Shown here: piece by piece, positions 7,874-15,295 of the stretch
How positions within the stretch are numbered: the first letter of the stretch is position 1
Layout: every line of letters begins with the position of its first letter
DNA from: Parasphingopyxis lamellibrachiae
GTDB lineage: Bacteria; Pseudomonadota; Alphaproteobacteria; Sphingomonadales; Sphingomonadaceae
NCBI RefSeq assembly: GCF_003385775.1
Contig: NZ_QRDP01000004.1
Coordinates: 2,382,957-2,446,956 of the forward strand
DNA: 64,000 nt
Direction of reading: 5' to 3'
Position numbers and translations under genes: made by a program
The notes under the pieces: model-generated
Told to the model about the DNA's origin: nothing
Database searches by the model: none
Seen by the model: only the letters and a program-made list of their open reading frames with translations

Positions 7874-8938
7874 GTGAGCACCGCCGCCGGCAGCAAATCT
7901 CCGGTCGATCTCGCCGATCGCAACACACCGCTGATCCGCAACGAATGGTATGTAGCGGCTCTCGCCGATGAGATTACGCGGGAGCCGCTCCGCCGTACGA
8001 TCCTGGAGCAGGATATCGTGTTCTATCGCGACACCCAGGGGCGGGCGATCGCATTGCAGAACCGCTGCGCGCATCGGTCCTACCCTTTGTCAAAAGGGTA
8101 TCTCGACGGCGATAATATTGTCTGCCCCTATCACGGCATGGAATTTGGAACGGATGGCCGATGTGCGCGGATACCGTCTCAGAAAACCGTTCCCGAGGCC
8201 ATGTGCGTCCAGGCCTATCCGCTTGTCGAGCAGGGGTCGTTCGTCTGGATCTGGACTGGTGCACCGGATCAGGTCGACAGGGACAAGCTGGTTGCACAGC
8301 CCTGGTTTACCGAGCCTGACTGGGCTCATGTCGCCGGCTATTTCCCGATGAAGGCAGGGTATCTCGGCCTGCATGAAAATCTGCTCGATCTCAGCCATTT
8401 CCCCTTTGTTCACGGGGCCGCGCTCGGCAAGCCTGAACATGCCGAGTCCAGGCCGAAGTTCGAGGTTGTGGATGGCATGGTCAAATCCGCCGTCATGCAC
8501 CGCGACGTTGTCGTCGGCCCGGCCTTTGCGTCCGTGGCGAAAATGACCGCGCCGATTGATCGGCTCAGCGAACAGATCGTGCCGACCCCGGCCATTCATC
8601 TGGGCAAGGCAATCTATACCGATTCCTCGGATCCGCAAAAGACATCCGTCCGCTATATTGTTCACTATCCAACTCCGGAAACCCGCACCTCCACACACTA
8701 TTTCTGGGGCGTTGCGCGCGATGTCGGGATCGACGATCCGGCGGTCGAGGAGGAAACGCGGGCCGTTGCCGCCAAGGCTTTTGACGAGGACCGGCGGGTG
8801 TTGGAGGATATTGAAACTGTCTACGAGGCCGACATCAGGCCCCAGTTTCGCGAGAAAATCATCGCGACTGACAGCGGCGGTATCCAGCTGTTGCGGCTTT
8901 TCGCGAAGAAAGCGCGAGCCGAACACGCAGACGCATGA
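7874..8938 (+). CDS. Rieske non-heme iron oxygenase (VanA-like alpha subunit)
   Basis: A 354-residue aromatic-type oxygenase. The N-terminal Rieske [2Fe-2S] domain has C65-A-H67 and C84-P-Y-H87 with 16 residues between. The catalytic domain has the mononuclear-iron motif around D172, H175 and H180 (ENLLDLSHFPFVHG). Length and architecture fit the vanillate O-demethylase/PaO-like branch, which hydroxylates, demethylates or dealkylates rings using O2 and electrons from a reductase. No ferredoxin or ferredoxin-reductase gene lies in the window's cluster, so electrons must come from elsewhere. The start is the GTG at 7874; its ribosome site is weak and no better in-frame start precedes the conserved NEWYVAAL segment. 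Confidence 0.92.
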   Translation: MSTAAGSKSPVDLADRNTPLIRNEWYVAALADEITREPLRRTILEQDIVFYRDTQGRAIALQNRCAHRSYPLSKGYLDGDNIVCPYHGMEFGTDGRCARIPSQKTVPEAMCVQAYPLVEQGSFVWIWTGAPDQVDRDKLVAQPWFTEPDWAHVAGYFPMKAGYLGLHENLLDLSHFPFVHGAALGKPEHAESRPKFEVVDGMVKSAVMHRDVVVGPAFASVAKMTAPIDRLSEQIVPTPAIHLGKAIYTDSSDPQKTSVRYIVHYPTPETRTSTHYFWGVARDVGIDDPAVEEETRAVAAKAFDEDRRVLEDIETVYEADIRPQFREKIIATDSGGIQLLRLFAKKARAEHADA

Positions 8939-9032
8939 TGCGGGCCGGTGCCAGGCGGATAGGCGGTATCGTTGAATATTACGCGGCCGATTTTCGCCAT
9001 GGCGGTTTGGAACGGCAACAGGGAGACCGGTT

Positions 9033-9779
9033 TTGATCGACGTATTTTTCACGCCAACGCCGAACGGACACAAGGTTTCGATCATGCTCGAGGAGGTCGG
9101 GCTTCCGCATACGCTGATCAAGATGGACATGCTGGCCGGAGACCATCTTACGCCGGAATATCGACAGGTTAATCCCAATGGTCGCCTGCCTGCGATTGTT
9201 GATCATGATCCAATCGGTGGAGGCGCTCCGCTGGCGATCATGGAATCGGGTGCGATCCTGCTATATCTGGCAGACAAGACCGGAAAGCTGCTTCCCGAGG
9301 ATCCGCGCGCTCGCTCGCTCGCTCAGCAATGGCTGATGTGGCAGATGGCGAGCTACGGACCGATGCAGGGCCAGGCCCATCACTTCATCCGCTATGCGCC
9401 CGAAGGACAGGAATATCCGGTCGAACGGTATCGCAAGGAAACGGTGCGCCTTCTGAACGTCCTCGAAAGGCGGCTTTCGGAGGCCGACTATCTCGCCGGG
9501 GAATATTCGATAGCAGACATTGCCGCCTGGCCCTGGACGCGCGCGATCCGGGCGATCGATCTCGACCTAGCCGATTTTCCGGCGACAGAGAGTTGGTTCG
9601 AGAAAATCGCCATAAGGCCCGCCGTGCAGAGCGGAACGGGTGTGAAAAACGCATCCAACCTGTCCAGCGCCCGGCCGGTTCTGACCGAAGAGCAGTGGTC
9701 CAATCTGTTCGGTGACAATCTTCACGAGTCCGCACGCGCCGCGGCAGAAAAAGCGCATTCAGAGAGGAAGCCGGCATGA
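9033..9779 (+). CDS. Glutathione S-transferase family protein, Nu/YfcG-like (copy 3)
   Basis: A 248-residue protein starting at a TTG seven bases after GGGAG. The active-site segment is TPTPNGHKVSIMLEEVGLP, followed by NPNGRLPAIVDHDP, MESGAILLYLADKTG, QGQAHHFIRYAPEG and EYSIADIAAWPW. This is the copy that most resembles E. coli YfcG. It carries the complete TPNG motif and the E-S gamma-glutamyl site. The stop overlaps the SDR start in an ATGA, so the two are translationally coupled. Together with the Rieske oxygenase upstream it suggests an oxidation, glutathione and dehydrogenation sequence, which is inference. Confidence 0.9.
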   Translation: MIDVFFTPTPNGHKVSIMLEEVGLPHTLIKMDMLAGDHLTPEYRQVNPNGRLPAIVDHDPIGGGAPLAIMESGAILLYLADKTGKLLPEDPRARSLAQQWLMWQMASYGPMQGQAHHFIRYAPEGQEYPVERYRKETVRLLNVLERRLSEADYLAGEYSIADIAAWPWTRAIRAIDLDLADFPATESWFEKIAIRPAVQSGTGVKNASNLSSARPVLTEEQWSNLFGDNLHESARAAAEKAHSERKPA

Positions 9780-10675
9780 CTGCCATCGAAGGAAAAACCT
9801 GTTTCATCACGGGTGCGGCCAATGGCATCGGCCTGGCTATGGCGGAATCCATGGCGTCGCGGGGTGCGCGCCTGATCCTGTCTGACATCGATGAAGTCCG
9901 TCTGGCCGCTGCCGCCGCCGAACTGGAAGCTGTCGGCGCGGAGGTCGCGACGGTGGCGTTCAATGTGGCCGAAGAAGGCGATTGGGACAAAGCTCTGAAA
10001 ACCGCCGACGCTTTCGGCGCGGTGGACATCCTGTGCAGCAATGCCGGGGTGGGTGGCGGCAGCGGCGCGTTCGAGGCCTATGATGCCGATGTCTGGCGCT
10101 GGAATTATGCGGTCAACGCTCATGCGCATCTCTATGCCTGCCGGACCTTCCTTGGCGGGATGAAGGAGCGGGGCGGCGCGCATCTGCTCATTACCGGTTC
10201 GATGGTAGGTATCACGCCACCACCGGTTTCGGTTGCCTATATCAGTTCGAAATTCGCGACGGTCGGTATTGCCATGGCGCTCCGCAACGAACTGGCGGAC
10301 AGCGATGTCGCCCTATCCCTTTTGCTGCCGGGCATGTCGGCGACCAACAATGTCGTCACAACCCGCAATCTACGGCCCGGCGGATCGGAAACCGGGCAAG
10401 CGGCCGAAACCTCCAGAGCGATGGAGGGTGTCCTTGCTACGGGGATGTCCCCCGACGCTATTGGCGAGCGCGTTGTCCAGGCCATATTGGGTGATGAATT
10501 CTACATATTCACGCATCCGGAATGGAAGCCGCTGCTTGAGGCACAGGCCGATGAGATGCTGGCGGCATTCGGCGCGTCCGCCGATCCCAACTATTCAGGC
10601 GACGATATCGAAGCGCTGCTGGCTGCCAATGGTGCCCGGGCGTTCGGCGCCGGCGCAAAGGCTGCCGGAAAATAG
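9776..10675 (+). CDS. Short-chain dehydrogenase/reductase
   Basis: A 299-residue classical SDR. The cofactor loop is TGAANGIG (residues 12-19), followed by SDIDE at the end of beta-2 (NADH or NADPH not certain), the NAG motif at 89-91 and the catalytic triad Ser142, Tyr155 and Lys159 (AYISSKF). The C-terminal extension beyond about residue 240 is longer than in minimal SDRs and probably shapes the substrate pocket. It would oxidise an alcohol or reduce a ketone in the cytoplasm. It overlaps the GST gene by four bases and converges on an MFS gene 54 bases away. Confidence 0.92.
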   Translation: MTAIEGKTCFITGAANGIGLAMAESMASRGARLILSDIDEVRLAAAAAELEAVGAEVATVAFNVAEEGDWDKALKTADAFGAVDILCSNAGVGGGSGAFEAYDADVWRWNYAVNAHAHLYACRTFLGGMKERGGAHLLITGSMVGITPPPVSVAYISSKFATVGIAMALRNELADSDVALSLLLPGMSATNNVVTTRNLRPGGSETGQAAETSRAMEGVLATGMSPDAIGERVVQAILGDEFYIFTHPEWKPLLEAQADEMLAAFGASADPNYSGDDIEALLAANGARAFGAGAKAAGK

Positions 10676-10729
10676 GCTGAACCCGGTTGGCTCGATCCGG
10701 TCGAAGGGCGCTTTTCAAAACAGTTGCCG

Positions 10730-12067
10730 TCAGGTTCCTTCGCCCGGCACCGAATTGGTTGCGACGCGCTCATGATCGCGCACAATATAGCGTGTGGCGA
10801 TAAGCAGGGACGCCGATGTCAGCACGGCGATCGGCACCATTGTAACCATCATCGCATAGCGTAGGCCATCCGTTCTCATGGTCGGGGTCAGCATATCGCT
10901 GACTACGCCAACCACCAGCGGCCCCAGACCGATCCCGACAAGGTTGAGCACGAGCATCAAAATCGCCGATGCAGTGCTGCGTACATTGGCCGGTGCCAGA
11001 TTCTGCACCAGGGTCAGCGCAGGCGGGACGACGAAGTTGATCAGGGCCAGCGGCAGGGCCATCCAGACGAGCGCCATTTGCCAGCTTCCCGCGCTGAGCG
11101 CGCCCGCGAACAGCGGCGCACAAAGGAGCATCGCGGCGGCCGGTATCAGGGTATAGGCGCGCAGCGAGCGCTTGGCGAACCAGGTGATCGTTGCCCCGCT
11201 CGAGAACAGGCCGATGGCCAGGGAGATGCCGACTACCGGTCCGTAGTAGAGGGCGACATCGCGAACGCTGGCTCCATAACCTCGCATCAGCAGGGCGGGC
11301 ACCCAAGTGATGAGGCCATTGGCGATCATCGCGAACAAGCCGCAGGATATGGCCATCCAGACAAGGGTCGGGCGGCGAATGAACAGGAGCAGGGTCGCTC
11401 CGAAGGAGGGCTGCCTGGCGTCAGGATCGGGAAGCGGCTCGAAATTGCCGCGTGGCGGTTCGGGTGCGAATTTGAGGAGCAGCGGCGCCAGCAGCAGGCC
11501 GACAATCGCGGCACCGATGAATACGGCCCGCCATCCATAGGCATCGGCCACCAGCCCGCCGATCATTACGCCGGCCAGAATACCGATCGGCGAGGCGCAG
11601 GTGAACAGGGCGATCGCGAACACTCTGCGGCGTGGCGAAAAATAATCGCCGAGAACAGACAGAGAAGGCGCAACACCGCCAGCTTCGCCAAAGGCGACGC
11701 CGATCCGGGCGATCGCCAGCGCGAGAAAGCTCATCGCGAGGCCGGAAACGCCGGTAAAGATGCTCCAGAGAAAACACCCGATCGCGACGATGCGCACGCG
11801 GTTGGTGCGATCCGCCAGCATGGCAATCGGGATCGTGATAAAGCCATAGAAAATGGCAAACAATGTACCGGTCAGAAGGCCGACCTGTGTGTCGGTCAGC
11901 GCGATATCCGCCTTGATCGGTTCGATCAGGACCGCGAGGATCTGGCGATCCATATAGTTGAGAATATAGACCAGCGTTAGCAGCCCGACGCCGAGGATAC
12001 GGCCCGGCACGACTATTCCGGTCGAGGCGCTCCCGGGCGTTTCCTGAGCCGCATCGACAGCATTCAT
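10730..12067 (-). CDS. MFS transporter, spinster-like (copy 1)
   Basis: A 445-residue inner-membrane transporter with 12 predicted helices. The start YILNYMDRQILAVLIEPIK is typical of the spinster-like MFS branch frequent in sphingomonad catabolic clusters. The loop 2-3 signature follows (LADRTNRVRIVAIG). The acidic helix-4 segment ARIGVAFGEAGGVAPS is also typical of this branch. It is divergent from the MDR reductase gene; the operator at 12181-12192 lies in the gap, followed leftwards by a TATGCA -10-like box. It may import the substrate after TonB-dependent entry or export an intermediate. Direction cannot be read from sequence. Confidence 0.92.
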   Translation of the reverse strand: MNAVDAAQETPGSASTGIVVPGRILGVGLLTLVYILNYMDRQILAVLIEPIKADIALTDTQVGLLTGTLFAIFYGFITIPIAMLADRTNRVRIVAIGCFLWSIFTGVSGLAMSFLALAIARIGVAFGEAGGVAPSLSVLGDYFSPRRRVFAIALFTCASPIGILAGVMIGGLVADAYGWRAVFIGAAIVGLLLAPLLLKFAPEPPRGNFEPLPDPDARQPSFGATLLLFIRRPTLVWMAISCGLFAMIANGLITWVPALLMRGYGASVRDVALYYGPVVGISLAIGLFSSGATITWFAKRSLRAYTLIPAAAMLLCAPLFAGALSAGSWQMALVWMALPLALINFVVPPALTLVQNLAPANVRSTASAILMLVLNLVGIGLGPLVVGVVSDMLTPTMRTDGLRYAMMVTMVPIAVLTSASLLIATRYIVRDHERVATNSVPGEGT

Positions 12068-12180
12068 GCCGCGTCCCGGCTGCGAGGTGCGGGGTAATGT
12101 CCGGGCAATATTCGCATCACTGAATTTCCTTCTCGCAGCGTCTTCGGCCGATTTTCAGCCATTGGGTTCCTATTGCATAG

Positions 12181-12192
12181 TTAGTATTCTAG
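12181..12192 (+). promoter_or_regulatory. Operator TTAGTATTCTAG before the MDR reductase gene
   Basis: One mismatch from the consensus TTAGTNNTCTAA. A TAAAAT -10 box (12194-12199) starts 13 bases after its first base, identical to the arrangement at 15220. TTGCAT (12173-12178) could be the -35, but the spacer is then only 15 bases. The site lies in the divergent gap with MFS copy 1 and could serve both genes. Confidence 0.55.
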
Positions 12193-12238
12193 GTAAAATC
12201 ACGTGACGCAACCCGAAGCTGACTCGCAAAGGAATCCG

Positions 12239-13276
12239 ATGACCGATACTGGCCGATCCCCTGATACTAACCGTAGCTGGCGCCTCGATCGTCGCCCGGA
12301 TTCCGATCCGGCAGACGGCAATCTCAGGCTGCACAGGGAGGGGCTGCCTGAGATTGCCGATGGCGAGATCCTGGTGCGGAATGTCTATCTCTCGATCGAT
12401 CCGACGCACCGGATATGGATGTCGGATATCGACCAGTATATGGATCCGGTCGAGCTGGGCGACGTCATGCGCGGCGGAACGATCGGCGTAGTCGAACAAA
12501 CGCGGTCTTCGCGCCTTTCGGTTGGCGATATCGTAACCGGCCAGGGCGGTTGGCAGGATTATTGCGCCCTGTCTGCCCGCATGGTGCGCAAGATCGAGCT
12601 TGCATCGGGCCTGCCGCTTACGGCCTATATGGGGCCGCTCGGAAATATCGGGGCAACCGCCTATTTCGGCTTGCTGGAGATCGGCAAACCTCGGCCCGGC
12701 GAAACGGTTGTCGTCTCGGCAGCCGCCGGCGCCGTCGGCTCCCTGGTCGGCCAGATCGCGAAACTGATGGGCTGCCATGTTGTGGGCATCGCGGGGTCCG
12801 ATGAAAAATGCGCCTGGCTGACGGATGATCTCGGCTTCGATGCCAGCGTTAATTACAAAAGCGGATCCATATACGATACGCTTGAAGCGGCCTGCCCCAA
12901 TGGGATTGACGTGTATTTCGACAATGTCGGCGGGGAAATTCTCGACACGGCACTCACCCTGATAAATCTCAATGCCCGTATTGCGACCTGCGGTCTTATC
13001 TCGACCTATAACGATCTCGAACAGGGTGGGCAGGGGCCAAAAATGTATCGAAACGTGTTGATGAAACGCGCAACCATTCGCGGCTTTATCGTCAGCGATT
13101 TCCTACGCCGTTATCCTGAAGCCTTCGCTGCGATCAGGCACTGGCTCAGGATCGGCGCGCTGCAGTATCGCGTCGATGTCCGCGAAGGCCTGGAACATGC
13201 GCCGGACGTGCTGAAACTGCTGTTCAGCGGCCGGCATGATGGCAAGCTCATCGTGAAGATATCCGAGGAGCCCTAG
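12239..13276 (+). CDS. NADP-dependent medium-chain reductase, zinc-free (CurA/PTGR-like)
   Basis: A 345-residue protein of the leukotriene B4 dehydrogenase/CurA branch of medium-chain reductases, which reduces alpha,beta-unsaturated ketones or aldehydes with NADPH. Visible blocks are LSIDPTHRIWMSD near the N-terminus, MRGGTIGVVEQT, the AAAGAVGSLVGQIAKLMG nucleotide-binding turn and YFDNVGGEILDTAL. No zinc-binding cysteine pattern is present. The ATG at 12239 follows AAAGGA. An in-frame GTG at 12203 would lie at or before the start site set by the TAAAAT box and is rejected. A double-bond reduction step in the pathway is inferred. Confidence 0.9.
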   Translation: MTDTGRSPDTNRSWRLDRRPDSDPADGNLRLHREGLPEIADGEILVRNVYLSIDPTHRIWMSDIDQYMDPVELGDVMRGGTIGVVEQTRSSRLSVGDIVTGQGGWQDYCALSARMVRKIELASGLPLTAYMGPLGNIGATAYFGLLEIGKPRPGETVVVSAAAGAVGSLVGQIAKLMGCHVVGIAGSDEKCAWLTDDLGFDASVNYKSGSIYDTLEAACPNGIDVYFDNVGGEILDTALTLINLNARIATCGLISTYNDLEQGGQGPKMYRNVLMKRATIRGFIVSDFLRRYPEAFAAIRHWLRIGALQYRVDVREGLEHAPDVLKLLFSGRHDGKLIVKISEEP

Positions 13277-13285
13277 GGCCCTTGG

Positions 13286-14653
13286 CTATGTCGCCAGTGC
13301 GGCATCCTCGGCTTCGAGGCTGGCGACGCTGCCGCGGAAGGGCGCGCGGCTGAGCATGATACTGCCTATTGCTACAGGCAGGACAATTGCGGCAACGAGC
13401 GAGAGAGAATGGCGCAGCGCGCCATCGTCTCCAAAACCGAAATCCGTGATCATGGCAACGGCGGTAGGGCCGATACCGAAACCGATCATGTTTGCGGTGA
13501 AGAAATAGAGGGCGATAACCTGCCCCCGATAGCGGTTGGGAGTGATGATCTGCAGAGAAGCTCCGGCGACGCCTGCATACATGGCGGAGACCAGCTGGCC
13601 GATAAAGATGCAGGCAAAGGCCAGTGTCGGTGTCGGCATTTGCGGCCCGAAAATCAGGAAGGGCGCCGAGCCGGTGATCGCGACAAGAATCGTGAGCACA
13701 TGCCCATCCTTCTTGCCCTTGCCGAACCAATGATCGGCGAGGACGCCGCCGAGAATGAGGCCTGCAGCCCCGCTTATGGCCAGGATGATGCCATAATAGA
13801 ATCCCGCGCTGGCTGGCGCCATGGCATAGGTGCGGGCGAAAAAAGTCGGGATCCAAGTCATCTGGCCGTACATGACGAGTGCATAAAGGGCGAGGCCGGC
13901 AAAGAGCGGTACGAAGGTGCGGCCATGCGAGAATACAAAGGTAAAAGCGTCGCGAAACCGGACGGTGCCGGCCTGCTGTGTCTGGCCCAGCCCGCGGCGA
14001 AAGGGTTCGCGGACGGTTGTCATCAGCAAGGCGATGGCGAGGCCGGGCAGGCCGACAAGAAAAAAGACCAGCCGCCAGGGTGCAGCTTCCCCGATGCCGG
14101 GTAACGATATCGCCGGCGCTTCGGTGGCAAGGGTCACGATCAAGCCTCCCAGCACCAGCGCGATGCCCGAGCCGAGCGGTACGCCGATCGAATAGACGGC
14201 TACGGCGCGGCCGAGTTTGTCTTTCGGGAAATAGTCGGACATCAGCGAATAGGCGGCGGGCGACAGTGTGGCTTCGCCGATGCCGACACCGATCCGCGCC
14301 AGGAAAAGCAGCGCATAATTGGGCGCAAGCCCGCAGGCAGCAGTCATTGCGCTCCACAGGCTGATACCGACCATGATCAGTTTTTTGCGATTGCCGCGAT
14401 CGGCGACGTAACCGAGCGGTAGGCCGGCCAACGTGTAGAGCACGGCAAAAGCAAAGCCCACGAGCAGGCTCATCTGGGTGTCCGAGATCCCGAGATCCGC
14501 GCGGATCGGCGCGACCAGCAGGGTCAGGATCATCCGGTCGATAAAGGAACAGGTATAGGCGAGCAGCAGAATGACGACGACGTACCAAGCATAGCCCGGA
14601 TTGGGCCATGGCGGATTGGTGTCGGCTGGGCGCTGCGGCGGGGTGGCGGTCAC
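13286..14653 (-). CDS. MFS transporter, spinster-like (copy 2)
   Basis: A 455-residue, 12-helix transporter of the same spinster-like MFS group as the 10730-12067 protein (YTCSFIDRMILTLLVAPIRADL; VADRGNRKKLIMVG; ARIGVGIGEATLSPAAYSL). Hydrophobicity and helix spacing are continuous and no disruption is seen. It starts nine bases after the stop of DUF3237 copy 2, so the pair forms one minus-strand transcript. The end converges on the MDR reductase gene. The cluster thus has two related inner-membrane transporters to match its two outer-membrane receptors. Confidence 0.92.
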   Translation of the reverse strand: MTATPPQRPADTNPPWPNPGYAWYVVVILLLAYTCSFIDRMILTLLVAPIRADLGISDTQMSLLVGFAFAVLYTLAGLPLGYVADRGNRKKLIMVGISLWSAMTAACGLAPNYALLFLARIGVGIGEATLSPAAYSLMSDYFPKDKLGRAVAVYSIGVPLGSGIALVLGGLIVTLATEAPAISLPGIGEAAPWRLVFFLVGLPGLAIALLMTTVREPFRRGLGQTQQAGTVRFRDAFTFVFSHGRTFVPLFAGLALYALVMYGQMTWIPTFFARTYAMAPASAGFYYGIILAISGAAGLILGGVLADHWFGKGKKDGHVLTILVAITGSAPFLIFGPQMPTPTLAFACIFIGQLVSAMYAGVAGASLQIITPNRYRGQVIALYFFTANMIGFGIGPTAVAMITDFGFGDDGALRHSLSLVAAIVLPVAIGSIMLSRAPFRGSVASLEAEDAALAT

Positions 14654-14662
14654 GGGCGCATA

Positions 14663-15142
14663 TCAGGCAAGTTCGAAAATATCATAGTCGACACCCTTAG
14701 CCGTTCGCCGCCCGACGCCCGCGGCCACAATCCGGTTCAGCCGTACATAGCGCGGATCGGCGGTCTCGAACGTTGCCGCGATGCGGAAATAATAGCGGTC
14801 TGCAGGAAGCTCTTCCACCTTCTCGGGTTCCCTGAAGATACCGAGCACATCCTTGGGAATGACAAGTCTGCCTTGATAGGCAACATAGATCAACGCGCCG
14901 TCATCCGTTTTCCAGAGCGAACGCACATCGAGCAGGGTCAGTGCATCGCCATTGTCGTCCATGCCGAGTTCGGACCAGTCGCCGCCGCCAGACATGACCC
15001 GCCCGGTAAGCCGTTCCCCGGCGATGGTTCCCCCTACAATATGACTGACCCGGCGATTGCGCCAGGGCGACGGGCCGATAACGATCGGCGCTTCGTCTTC
15101 CAGCTCGATGGAAACGGTGCACATTGCCCGGCTTTCCAGCAT
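14663..15142 (-). CDS. DUF3237 family protein (copy 2)
   Basis: A 159-residue DUF3237 protein with the same blocks as copy 1: GPSPWRNRRVSHIVGGTIAG, GGGDWSE, DVRSLWKTDDGALIYVAYQG and RYYFRIAATFETADPRYVRLN. The ATG at 15142 follows an excellent AGGGGAGAG; the open frame continues upstream to 15307 but that part overlaps the operator and is not coding. The family has a lipocalin-like barrel and no assigned reaction. Both copies keep the Tyr/Phe-rich final strand, suggesting the same type of ligand. Confidence 0.87.
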   Translation of the reverse strand: MLESRAMCTVSIELEDEAPIVIGPSPWRNRRVSHIVGGTIAGERLTGRVMSGGGDWSELGMDDNGDALTLLDVRSLWKTDDGALIYVAYQGRLVIPKDVLGIFREPEKVEELPADRYYFRIAATFETADPRYVRLNRIVAAGVGRRTAKGVDYDIFELA

Positions 15143-15208
15143 TTCTCTCTCCCCTATTGCATCTGGTTCCTGATTTTTCAGGCAAAACTCATGGTGGTCA
15201 CGCTCCGG

Positions 15209-15238
15209 TTGACAAATACTTAGACAGCTAACTAAAAT
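15209..15238 (+). promoter_or_regulatory. Promoter of TonB receptor 2 with the operator in its spacer
   Basis: A perfect -35 TTGACA (15209-15214) and a TAAAAT -10 (15233-15238) are 18 bases apart, with the palindrome 15220-15231 exactly between them. The predicted start site is about 50 bases before the receptor ATG. A repressor bound here would block polymerase directly. Confidence 0.75.
15220..15231. promoter_or_regulatory. Operator TTAGACAGCTAA between DUF3237 copy 2 and TonB receptor 2
   Basis: TTAG-N4-CTAA is exact here; the inner base differs from the T/T consensus at one position. It sits in the spacer of the TTGACA/TAAAAT promoter, in the second copy of the divergent DUF3237/TonB-receptor layout. 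Confidence 0.65.
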
Positions 15239-15295
15239 TGTGCAATAGTTCGTTCGTGCACGGTTGAAACGACCGGCTGACTGGGGAGGGTTCAA

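Noticed and set aside
13248-14609. A 453-codon minus-strand frame overlapping MFS copy 2 in another frame
   Set aside because: The alternative frame at 13286-14653 gives a clean 12-helix transporter; this one is Arg/Pro-rich without helices.
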